From: an uncultured Muribaculaceae bacterium
GTDB taxonomy: Bacteria; Bacteroidota; Bacteroidia; Bacteroidales; Muribaculaceae
DNA length: 15,484 bases
Direction of reading: 5' to 3'
NCBI GenBank assembly: GCA_910585755.1
Contig: CAJUFH010000065.1
Span: forward strand, 1-15,484
The notes beneath the pieces were generated by a model. That model was not told the origin of the DNA. It searched no databases and saw nothing but the letters and a program-made list of their open reading frames with translations. This document shows positions 6,433 through 13,111 of the stretch, piece by piece. Each line of letters starts with the position of its first letter. Positions within the stretch are counted from its first letter, which is position 1. The translations under genes and the position numbers were made by a program.

Positions 6433-7968
6433 TCAGTTGTTGAGAAGGGGCATCGTGATGGTAAAGGTCGTTCCCTTGCCGAGGTCGCTCTCGACCTTGA
6501 TGTTGCCCCCCATCAGTTCCGTCATCTTGTTTACGTATGCCAGCCCGAGGCCGAAACCCTTGACATCGTGGCGGTTGCCGGTCGATACGCGGTAGAATTT
6601 CTCGAAAATCTTCCGCAGGTCCTCCTTGCGAATCCCGATTCCGTTGTCAGAAATGGTTATTTGCAACTTGTCGTCGCCGGCATCGCGGGTGGCGATGGAA
6701 AGTTCCAGGGGGACATCCTCCTTGCGGTACTTTACGGCGTTGTCGAGCAGGTTGAAAATCACGTTGGTGAAATGCATCTCATCGACGCTTATAATCGCGT
6801 CGGGGGCGTCGAGGTTGGCCGACAGCTTGCCGCCGTATTTCTCTACCTTCAGTCGGAAGGTGTTGATAACCTGCTGGATGACAGAGTTGGCATCGATTTC
6901 CTGGAAGCGCAGTGTCGCTTTCTTCTTGTCGAACATCGACATCTGCAGTACCTTCTCGACCTGGAACCGAAGCCGCTTGGTCTCGTCGTTGATTACGCCG
7001 GAGATATGCTGCAGCATCGGCTGCGACTTCCTTACCGACGGGTCGTTAAGCATCTGGGCCGCGAGCGATATGGTCGAAATCGGGGTCTTGAACTCGTGGG
7101 TCATATTGTTGATGAAGTCGTTCTTCATCTCCGTCAGCTTCTTCTGCCGGAAGGCGAGGATGATGGTGTAGAGGAAAACAATCAGCAGGATGAACGTGAA
7201 GATGAACGACGGAATCATGAACTTTACCGAACTGAGCACGTATTTCGCCTTCTGCGGAAAGTAGACTTTAAGGTAGTTTTTCTTCGAAGGGGGATCGCTG
7301 TGGAAAAGCGACTGCACGAATACCGAGTTCTCGTCGGAATTAATCTTGTTCTGCCTTGTGAATCCTTCCGAGGCATAGAAAACGTGGCCGCTGCGGTTGA
7401 CGACGACGAACTCGAACGGCAGGTCGAGCCCGTTGTTTTCAAGCTCCCGTGCCAGATAGCGGCGCACCGAGGTCGAATCGACGCGCTCCTCGATCGGGCG
7501 GTCGTAGGCTTTGTTCATAATGTTTATTATGACGTCGTCGATAAGCCCCTTCTGATAGAGGTATTGCCCTTTAAGCTCCTCGCGCATCGAGTTGTAGGAG
7601 CTTGCGATATTGCTCTGCTCGTTCTGGAGGTTGTAGATTTTGTCCGCGTCGGCCTTCAGGGTCACGTCGCCGACGAGGCCGCTGTGGGTCGTGAAGGAAT
7701 ATTTCACCCCTCCGAGATGCGGAGCGCCCCCGTACTGGGTGTAGACCGACGAGGATTCGACCTCCGCCACGTCCTCCTCCAGGAAATATTTGGTCTCGTC
7801 CTGCTCCAGCAGCGACGCGACCACGTTGAGCGAGCGTTTTACCCCCTCGGAAAACTGGTCGTCGCGCATGCGTATCATCGACTCCATATACATAATCTGT
7901 ATATAGAGCAGACCGATGACCGTAAGGGCCATGAGCACTGTTAGAAGCCAGATTGTAGATTTCTTCAT
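6433..7968 (-). CDS. rprX: Membrane sensor histidine kinase RprX
   Basis: A 511-residue inner-membrane kinase. The first transmembrane helix is at about 6-27 and the second at about 249-272, enclosing a periplasmic sensor region of about 220 residues with no recognised named domain. After it come the HisKA dimerisation domain with the H-box NNMTHEFKTP (phospho-acceptor His291) and an HATPase_c domain. The latter shows the N-box NLLDNAVKY (406-414), DNGIGI (441-446), FEKFYRV (455-461) and GFGLGL (471-476). All catalytic motifs are intact. It is the first gene of the rprX-rprY unit and has a well-formed promoter upstream. The signal sensed is not known. Confidence 0.92.
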   Translation of the reverse strand: MKKSTIWLLTVLMALTVIGLLYIQIMYMESMIRMRDDQFSEGVKRSLNVVASLLEQDETKYFLEEDVAEVESSSVYTQYGGAPHLGGVKYSFTTHSGLVGDVTLKADADKIYNLQNEQSNIASSYNSMREELKGQYLYQKGLIDDVIINIMNKAYDRPIEERVDSTSVRRYLARELENNGLDLPFEFVVVNRSGHVFYASEGFTRQNKINSDENSVFVQSLFHSDPPSKKNYLKVYFPQKAKYVLSSVKFMIPSFIFTFILLIVFLYTIILAFRQKKLTEMKNDFINNMTHEFKTPISTISLAAQMLNDPSVRKSQPMLQHISGVINDETKRLRFQVEKVLQMSMFDKKKATLRFQEIDANSVIQQVINTFRLKVEKYGGKLSANLDAPDAIISVDEMHFTNVIFNLLDNAVKYRKEDVPLELSIATRDAGDDKLQITISDNGIGIRKEDLRKIFEKFYRVSTGNRHDVKGFGLGLAYVNKMTELMGGNIKVESDLGKGTTFTITMPLLNN

Positions 7969-7983
7969 AAATCCCCTGTTGAT

Positions 7984-8000
7984 GTGGCTATATGCGCCAC
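7984..8000 (-). other. Hairpin in the rprX 5' leader
   Basis: GTGGC (7984-7988) and GCCAC (7996-8000) form a 5-bp stem with a 7-nt loop. It lies inside the predicted leader of about 45 nt, ending 15 nt before the rprX start codon. It may influence translation; it is short and could be chance. Confidence 0.3.
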
Positions 8001-8017
8001 AATTTTAACATTTGCCC

Positions 8018-8049
8018 CAAAATTAACATTTAAATTTCAAAATGCCAAA
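8018..8049 (-). promoter_or_regulatory. Promoter of rprX-rprY (-33 TTTG, 20-nt spacer, -7 TAATTTTG)
   Basis: On the minus strand TTTG (8046-8049) is separated by exactly 20 nt from TAATTTTG (8018-8025). This fits the Bacteroidetes sigma-ABfr consensus. The predicted transcript starts about 45 nt before the rprX ATG. It is one of the two best promoters in the window. Confidence 0.75.
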
Positions 8050-8098
8050 TAAATGTTCGGAACGCCCCGAGCGGTTAAACCAATTTAACGAAAATCAG

Positions 8099-8138
8099 AG
8101 AGCCGCACCAAAAATTTTTGAATTTTTGGCACGGCTCT
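8099..8138 (-). terminator. Terminator after the DUF5723 gene
   Basis: Two 18-nt arms (8099-8116 and 8121-8138) pair at 16 positions around a 4-nt loop. The outer stem is AGAGCCG/CGGCTCT and the inner part is A/T-rich. It lies 57 nt beyond the DUF5723 stop. The minus-strand sequence after the stem, CTGATTTTCG, has only a short T run, so strength is uncertain. A GC-rich stem of 6 bp at 8150-8166 lies closer to the stop. The outer stem resembles that of the rprY terminator. Confidence 0.6.
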
Positions 8139-8194
8139 TTATTCCGTTATCTCGCACTCGGCGAGAGTATTTTATGCTTCTCTTATAATCGGTA

Positions 8195-9661
8195 TTACCC
8201 CTTCACGATGGGCTTCCCTTTGTATTTGCCGCCGAATGTGAAGTTGATACCGAGCTGGATGTTGGTGTTCAGGTGGCCGACAGGCACGAACTGTGGGGTG
8301 ATCTTGAAGAACTGGTGGTCGGAGCCTACGAAGAAGTTGAATCCCTTGGGGTGGAAGTTGAGCATCCAGCCGAAGGAGGAGCCGAAGGTCGACGCGCCGT
8401 AGCTTACCGTGGCATCGAACCAGTTGGTGGGCTTGACGTTGGCAGAGAAGCGCCCCTCGGTCCAACTGAAGCAGCCGGCCATGCGCTGGGTGAAGAGGAA
8501 GCCGGCCGACAGGCGCTTGTAGAAGGGCATGTCGTATTCGGCGCCGATTGTCAGAGTGGCGTGGAGCGCGCGGGTCTCTGACTCTTTCTGCGACTGTTTC
8601 TCGAAGTTGAGGCAGTCGACGAGGCGGTCGCCGAGGTCTTCGAGCTGCTGGTCAATCTTGTTGTCGTCATATCCGTCCTGGGTGTCGTCGATGGCGATGT
8701 CCTGGAAGCCGTCGAACTCCCAGGCGCGGCCCGGCATACGCCCTACGGCGGCGCCGTTCCATTTGATGAAGCCAAGGTCGGTTACGGCGGCAGAGAGGCG
8801 CAGGCCGTCAACGAAGCGGCTCATGTCGTATGTCGCGCCGAGGTCGAAGGCCATGCCGAATCCGGCGAGGCCGAAGTTGTTGTACTCGATTCCGTCGAAG
8901 TCAATCTGCTCCGAGCGGGAGGGCTTGTCAAGCTCCTTGCCCGACTCAGCGTTTGTCGGAACGTAGAGGCCGTTGCCGGCGCCGATAAAGATTTCGCCGT
9001 CGCCGTCGATTACCCATTTCTTGTCCCCCATCGAGACATCCATCTTCTTGATGTTGGCGTCGAGATGGGCGAGGCCCAGGAGGAACTTAACCTTTACGCC
9101 GGCTGCCAGTTCGGGCGTAACCTGGCGCTGGTGGCCGAGGGCTACTTCGGCGTAGCTCATGACGCGCAGGCGCATGTCGCCGAAGTCATAGCGGGTGTTT
9201 GGCCCGGTCTGGCCGACCTTCATAAACTCGAACAGGCCCTTGGGGAGCGACATGCCTACATCGGCCTTGACGGAGATGCCGAGGGTGTTGTAGCCTCCGA
9301 ATCCCTTGAAACCGAGCGAGATGATATTGAGGTTTACTCCGGTCAGGAGCTTGTTGGTCTTCGACAGGTTGCCGAGGAACTCGGAGCTGCTGACGCTCTT
9401 GTTCATAAACGTTGTCAGTTGTCCGTCGGGTTTCTTATATATTAAAGTGTTGACACCGATGTTGGCCTGTGTCCCGATTCCGAGGTTGCCGAGCACGGGC
9501 ATAGCGACGTAGCCGCGTTCGGGCGCCAGGGCCGGGTTCATCTCGTGGCGGTAGTTGTAGCCTTCGAGGAAGTATGCCGCGCGTGACGCGTCCTGCGCGC
9601 TTGCGGCGAAGATGCCGGCTGCCATTGCCCCGGCGAGCATATATAGTTTTGTAGCTTTCAT
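8195..9661 (-). CDS. DUF5723-like outer-membrane beta-barrel protein
   Basis: A 488-residue protein with a clear signal peptide (about 1-22, cleavage near ASA-QD). The mature start ASRAAYFLEGYNYRHEMNPAL is typical of the DUF5723 group of Bacteroidetes. The rest is rich in alternating aromatic/Gly strands (for example LGISVKADVG, LSAAVTDLGFIKW, FDATVSYGASTFGSSFGW and a closing IQLGINFTFGG), as expected for an outer-membrane barrel. An acidic insert near 340-372 (DIAIDDTQDGYDDN and following) interrupts the strands and may be a loop. The function of this family is not established. It follows the lipoprotein gene by 18 nt and is surely co-transcribed with it. The N-terminal start at 9661 gives a proper signal peptide. 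Confidence 0.8.
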   Translation of the reverse strand: MKATKLYMLAGAMAAGIFAASAQDASRAAYFLEGYNYRHEMNPALAPERGYVAMPVLGNLGIGTQANIGVNTLIYKKPDGQLTTFMNKSVSSSEFLGNLSKTNKLLTGVNLNIISLGFKGFGGYNTLGISVKADVGMSLPKGLFEFMKVGQTGPNTRYDFGDMRLRVMSYAEVALGHQRQVTPELAAGVKVKFLLGLAHLDANIKKMDVSMGDKKWVIDGDGEIFIGAGNGLYVPTNAESGKELDKPSRSEQIDFDGIEYNNFGLAGFGMAFDLGATYDMSRFVDGLRLSAAVTDLGFIKWNGAAVGRMPGRAWEFDGFQDIAIDDTQDGYDDNKIDQQLEDLGDRLVDCLNFEKQSQKESETRALHATLTIGAEYDMPFYKRLSAGFLFTQRMAGCFSWTEGRFSANVKPTNWFDATVSYGASTFGSSFGWMLNFHPKGFNFFVGSDHQFFKITPQFVPVGHLNTNIQLGINFTFGGKYKGKPIVKG

Positions 9662-9679
9662 AAGTTGGGGTAATGGAGG

Positions 9680-11545
9680 TTAGTCGTTGAGGTCTAAGTC
9701 GATGTTGCCCTTGAGGGTAGCGGTCACATCGGTGAATTTGACGCCCATGTTGTCGTTGAGAGCGATACCTGCGCACTCCGCGTCGGTGTGGGCGGTGAAG
9801 CTGGCGTTGATGCCCTTTACCTGGCCGAGGTTGTCGGCGGTGGAGGTCAGCACTGCCGTAATCTTGCTGGTCGAAGGTCCGTTGGCGGTCCCGGCCTTGA
9901 TTACGCCGGTAACCTTGCAGGTTACGTCGCTGAGAGCGTTTCCTTTGGCGTCCGTGGCCTCGAGGCTGGGGGTTAGGTTCAGGGGTATGCCGTTGACTGC
10001 GTTGAAGCTAAGCTCGATAGCTTCGAAGTTGAACTTGTCGAAGTCGTCGGTGTCGAGGTCGTCCGACGAGGTCATATAGTCGATTATGGTGTTCTCCCCG
10101 AACACGAACGGGATAACCGCCTCGTAGTCGTACTTCTCGGTATAGATATGGTCGGGATAGATTGTGAATTCTTTGTTCTGGGGTACTTTGGCATTAATCT
10201 CCGTAATCGTAATGCGGCTCGGCACGGTCATGAACAGGTCTCCGAGATTGGCGACAGTGACTTCTTCATCGACATTGGAATCGGAAGAGCCGCGGCGAGA
10301 GATGCAGATGGTTGTTACCTGGGCAGCCTTGATAAGGATTTCGTCGCCGCCGTTTTCATCTTTGCCAAGCTTGATTTTGATATCATTGCCGTTTTTGTCC
10401 TTGATGATATTGCCGTATTCATCATAAGGGGTGAGAACTGCGCTGAAAAGTACTTCAACCGGGGCTTCGTTGTTGACAGTGAAGTAAAGTTGCGGGTTGT
10501 AGATGTCGAGGTGGTTGCCCTCTTCTTTCAGCGGGTCAGGGATATCGTTGATTTGGAAGTCGCTTTCGGCGATATCAATCTTCGGGTTGACCACGCCGGT
10601 AACCGACAGCAGTGTGGCGCTGGTAGGCTGGACGATTGATTCCATTGTGAGGCTTATGGATGTTCCAGGTGTCGCCCCTGTAAGGCTTACGCCGGTCTTG
10701 CCAGAAAGCTCGACATTGTCTTCCATTACGAAGTTGTGGTGACCGTTTTGGTCAATGATGCCCTGTCCTGCGGCGTGCTCGCTGGTGAAGTCGAAATGTT
10801 TGATGAGGATTTGCAGGCTAACGGAGTTATGGGCCACGTAGAAGTCGTCTTTGAACACCAAACGGTTGCCATTGACGAGTTCTACTACCTCGGTGGTGCC
10901 GGGCTTGAGTACTACTGTCCAAAATTCGGGGAACTGGATGGTGAACCCTTTTTGCAGATACACATTGCCGGTGTAGTTGGTGTGGAAATTGATCGTGACG
11001 TCTACGTTGAGGTCTGTAGTGGCCTCGGAGATGGACACGACGTCGGTAGTTATGTCGTTGGAGTTCAGCTTAACAGCGTTGACAAGTGTCACATCCTGCC
11101 ACTGGATTTCGGTCGGCAGTAGTTCGGCCGGGACGGAAGGTACCTGGAAGTCGATTAGGGGCACCCTCGTCGTGCTGCCGTCGATGTCGTCAAGCTCGAC
11201 CTTGGGGATTTCTACGGTCGATTCCGTGGTTTCATTGGATTTCTGAACCAGCACGTAGTCCCCTTCCTTGAGACCGTAGTTCTGGTGGTTGGCGATGTCT
11301 TCGGCGGTGATGGTCTTGATCGAGGAAGAGCCGTCTTCGTTGAGGTCGAAGAGATTTTTTAGGGTCAGCATCTCGGTGGAGCTGCCGGGGATGGTCAGCC
11401 CGTTGGTGCCGATGGTGACGTTGAGGTCCATGTCCTTCGACAGGTCGTAGTCGTTGTCGACGCAACCGGGAAGGATTGCCAGTGCCGCGAGGGCGACTCC
11501 CGCCGCCAGAGGCCGGCCGATGGCAGTCATGCGGAAATTTGTCAT
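9680..11545 (-). CDS. Large acidic-start lipoprotein of unknown function
   Basis: A 621-residue protein with a lipoprotein signal ending in the lipobox ILPGC (Cys28). After the Cys it reads VDNDYDLSKDMDLNVTIG. The acid-rich start resembles, without matching exactly, the export signals that send Bacteroidetes lipoproteins to the cell surface. The rest is predicted beta-rich, built from Thr/Val/Asp-rich segments such as SLTMESIVQPTSATLLSVTGVVNPKIDI. It has no catalytic motif I recognise. A Lys/Asn/Asp-rich patch lies at about residues 373-402. A second possible start is Met6 (11530), which also gives a lipoprotein signal. It is the first gene of a two-gene unit with the DUF5723 barrel. The sequence pattern CVDNDYDLS is familiar from Bacteroidales proteins of unknown function. 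No function is claimed. Confidence 0.75.
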   Translation of the reverse strand: MTNFRMTAIGRPLAAGVALAALAILPGCVDNDYDLSKDMDLNVTIGTNGLTIPGSSTEMLTLKNLFDLNEDGSSSIKTITAEDIANHQNYGLKEGDYVLVQKSNETTESTVEIPKVELDDIDGSTTRVPLIDFQVPSVPAELLPTEIQWQDVTLVNAVKLNSNDITTDVVSISEATTDLNVDVTINFHTNYTGNVYLQKGFTIQFPEFWTVVLKPGTTEVVELVNGNRLVFKDDFYVAHNSVSLQILIKHFDFTSEHAAGQGIIDQNGHHNFVMEDNVELSGKTGVSLTGATPGTSISLTMESIVQPTSATLLSVTGVVNPKIDIAESDFQINDIPDPLKEEGNHLDIYNPQLYFTVNNEAPVEVLFSAVLTPYDEYGNIIKDKNGNDIKIKLGKDENGGDEILIKAAQVTTICISRRGSSDSNVDEEVTVANLGDLFMTVPSRITITEINAKVPQNKEFTIYPDHIYTEKYDYEAVIPFVFGENTIIDYMTSSDDLDTDDFDKFNFEAIELSFNAVNGIPLNLTPSLEATDAKGNALSDVTCKVTGVIKAGTANGPSTSKITAVLTSTADNLGQVKGINASFTAHTDAECAGIALNDNMGVKFTDVTATLKGNIDLDLND

Positions 11546-11617
11546 GAGAAATGTGTTGGTTTATTGCGTTTTTCGGTTATTACTAACTTAGGAAGCGTGT
11601 GCGTTCTAAATTACTCG

Positions 11618-11625
11618 CGAAAATA
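11618..11625 (-). promoter_or_regulatory. -7 promoter box for the lipoprotein/DUF5723 unit
   Basis: The minus strand reads TATTTTCG inside TTCGTATTTTCGCG, close to the blocks before lpxB and the esterase. It predicts a leader of about 65-70 nt before the ATG at 11545. No -33 element is seen at the usual spacing; a TTG lies only 12 nt upstream. Confidence 0.45.
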
Positions 11626-11719
11626 CGAATTATTTTCCAATTAATTCACCTTTATTGACATATTTATCCGCATATTTAACACAATTGTATTTTGGTTTCC
11701 GCGATTCCGGGCTTTTTGC

Positions 11720-11727
11720 TAACTTCG
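11720..11727 (+). promoter_or_regulatory. -7 promoter box for the chromate-transporter genes
   Basis: TAACTTCG fits the -7 element in its TTCG form. A TTTG upstream at 11691-11694 is 25 nt away, longer than usual. The box lies 35 nt before the ATG at 11763, which supports that start over the TTG frame opening at 11655. The 217-nt gap 11546-11762 also holds the divergent lipoprotein promoter and nothing else recognised. Confidence 0.4.
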
Positions 11728-11762
11728 CGGCGCTCGCGGCGGATGCCGCGGCCTGCAAAACT

Positions 11763-12398
11763 ATGGAGAATTTAGCTAACAAACCCGCCCCGCGCGCCGC
11801 GGAGAAAGGGCTGCTCGGAAAGCTCTTCTGGTCGTTCCTGCGCATCGGGGCGTTCACTTTCGGAGGCGGTTGGGCCATGATTTCGCTGATTGAGCGCGAG
11901 GTGGTCGACAACCGCCAGTGGATCGGGCGAGAGGAGTTTCTCGACCTCCTGGCCGTCGCGCAGTCGCTGCCGGGAATCCTGGCTGTCAACATCGCCGTGG
12001 CGGTCGGCGACCGCCTGCGGGGGATGCGCGGAAGCGTCTGCGCCGCCCTCGGTAACATCCTCCCCAGCTTCCTTATAATACTGACCGTCGCGATTTTCCT
12101 GACTCCCGACCTTATCAAGAACAACCCTGTCGTGGCTGCCATTTTCCAGGGAATCCGCCCGGCGGTCGTAGCGCTGATTGTCGCCCCCATGGTGACTTCC
12201 GCCAAAGCCGCCAAAATCGGTTGGAAGACGGTATGGATTCCGATTGTGGTCGCGCTGCTGATATGGTCCAAGTGGCCGGTGGTATCGAACCCGATACTGT
12301 ATATCGTGCTTGGCGGACTTCTCGGCTGGGTGGTACTCAGCCATGTTGAACAGCGCCGCGCCAAAACCGGCGGGGCCGAAAATGACGACGAGCTATGA
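11763..12398 (+). CDS. Chromate transporter (CHR family), first subunit
   Basis: A 211-residue inner-membrane protein, the size of a short-chain CHR-family member (half of a full-length ChrA). It shows the family motif FTFGGGWAMISLIEREVV (about 32-49) and AQSLPGILAVNIAVAVG (about 69-85), then several hydrophobic helices in the C-terminal half. Short-chain members are usually encoded as adjacent pairs whose products work together to export chromate or a similar oxyanion. The actual substrate in this organism is not known. The start at 11763 was chosen because the open frame before it begins with TTG, carries no family sequence and would cross the promoter box. The stop overlaps the start of the second gene by 4 nt (ATGA). 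Confidence 0.88.
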   Translation: MENLANKPAPRAAEKGLLGKLFWSFLRIGAFTFGGGWAMISLIEREVVDNRQWIGREEFLDLLAVAQSLPGILAVNIAVAVGDRLRGMRGSVCAALGNILPSFLIILTVAIFLTPDLIKNNPVVAAIFQGIRPAVVALIVAPMVTSAKAAKIGWKTVWIPIVVALLIWSKWPVVSNPILYIVLGGLLGWVVLSHVEQRRAKTGGAENDDEL

Positions 12399-12961
12399 TT
12401 TATTTCCGACTTATCTGGAGCTATCTTAAAATCGGCCTCTTCGGTTTCGGCGGAGGCTACGCGATGCTGTCGCTCATCGAGCGCGAGATTGTCGAGCCTG
12501 GATGGATTACCGAGCAGATGTTCACCGACATTGTCGCGATCTCGCAGATGACCCCCGGCCCTATCGGAATCAACTCAGCGACCTATATCGGCTATGTCGC
12601 GCCGATGCAGGCCGGTTTTTCGAGCCCCGTCTACGGCATCCTCGGGTCCCTGCTCTGCACGTTCGTCGTAGTGCTTCCGTCGTTCCTCCTGGTAGCCTAT
12701 ACGAGCCATCTTATCCAGCGCCACCGCGACAGCGTTGTCGTCCGCGGCATCTTCAAGGGGCTGCGTCCGGTGGTAATAGGTCTGATCGCGTCGGCGGCGT
12801 TGCTGCTGATGAACAGCGAGAACTTCGGCGACACACCCCGCGAGGCTACCATTTCGACTATCATCGCGGTTGTGGCGCTTACGCTGGTGCTCCGTTTCAA
12901 GACCCACCCCATACTGGTAATCGTCCTCAGTGGCGTCGCCGGTTTCTTCCTCTATTACTGA
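12395..12961 (+). CDS. Chromate transporter (CHR family), second subunit
   Basis: A 188-residue inner-membrane protein homologous to the preceding gene product. It has the FGFGGGYAMLSLIEREIVE motif (about 16-34) and the canonical SQMTPGPIGINSATYIGY segment (about 50-67), followed by hydrophobic helices ending at the C-terminus. The classical PGP motif is kept here, whereas the first subunit reads LPGILAVN at that place. The ATGA overlap with the first gene implies translational coupling and roughly equal production, as expected for a heteromeric transporter. The TGA stop lies within a long palindrome. Confidence 0.88.
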   Translation: MIYFRLIWSYLKIGLFGFGGGYAMLSLIEREIVEPGWITEQMFTDIVAISQMTPGPIGINSATYIGYVAPMQAGFSSPVYGILGSLLCTFVVVLPSFLLVAYTSHLIQRHRDSVVVRGIFKGLRPVVIGLIASAALLLMNSENFGDTPREATISTIIAVVALTLVLRFKTHPILVIVLSGVAGFFLYY

Positions 12962-12991
12962 TTCAAATTTCGTATGCGAAATTTGAATCAG
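12958..12991 (+). terminator. Perfect 15-bp palindrome at the end of the transporter genes
   Basis: Arms 12958-12972 and 12977-12991 are perfect complements with a TATG loop. The left arm includes the stop codon of the second transporter gene. The stem is A/T-rich in the middle and has no T run after it, so it may act as a bidirectional end signal or be the first part of the repeat composite that follows. Confidence is for the structure; terminator function is an inference. Confidence 0.5.
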
Positions 12992-13111
12992 AGTGAATGA
13001 AGTGAAAAGTGAAATTCAGGCTACGCCTGAGTGAAGATAATACTCCTGCTTAGAGTATTCTCTTCACCCTTCACCCTTCACTTTCACCCTTCACCCTTAA
13101 CCTTTAAGACA
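12992..13111. repeat. Composite GTGAA/TTCAC intergenic repeat before folC
   Basis: This gap is made of repeats. Three GTGAA units occur at 12993-13013. Then comes the 32-nt repeat (13009-13040) also found inverted at 1-32, with the TCAGGC-TAC-GCCTGA palindrome. A 15-nt inverted pair follows, 13031-13045 with 13053-13067 (14 of 15). TTCACCC units then run at 13063-13069, 13070-13076, 13083-13089 and 13090-13096. The purine-rich left side is roughly complementary to the pyrimidine-rich right side, so the whole can fold as one long imperfect hairpin. No promoter box for folC is evident in it, so folC may be read through from the transporter genes or have an unusual promoter. Confidence 0.7.

Noticed and set aside
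6397..7944. Long plus-strand open frame (515 codons) opposite rprX
   Set aside because: It is antisense to a well-supported kinase, resembles no family, and arises from GC-rich third positions. The same holds for the plus-strand frame at 3081-4610 opposite the amylase.
11655..11762. TTG start at 11655 for the first chromate transporter gene
   Set aside because: The extra 36 residues would cross the -7 box and carry no family sequence, and ATG 11763 gives the usual length.
13063..13096. TTCACCC units as a CRISPR-like array
   Set aside because: The units are 7 nt, directly adjacent, have no spacers, and no cas genes are present.
13031..13111. FolC start at GTG 13031
   Set aside because: The added 27 residues are translated from the TTCACCC repeat, and the family N-terminus begins at ATG 13112.
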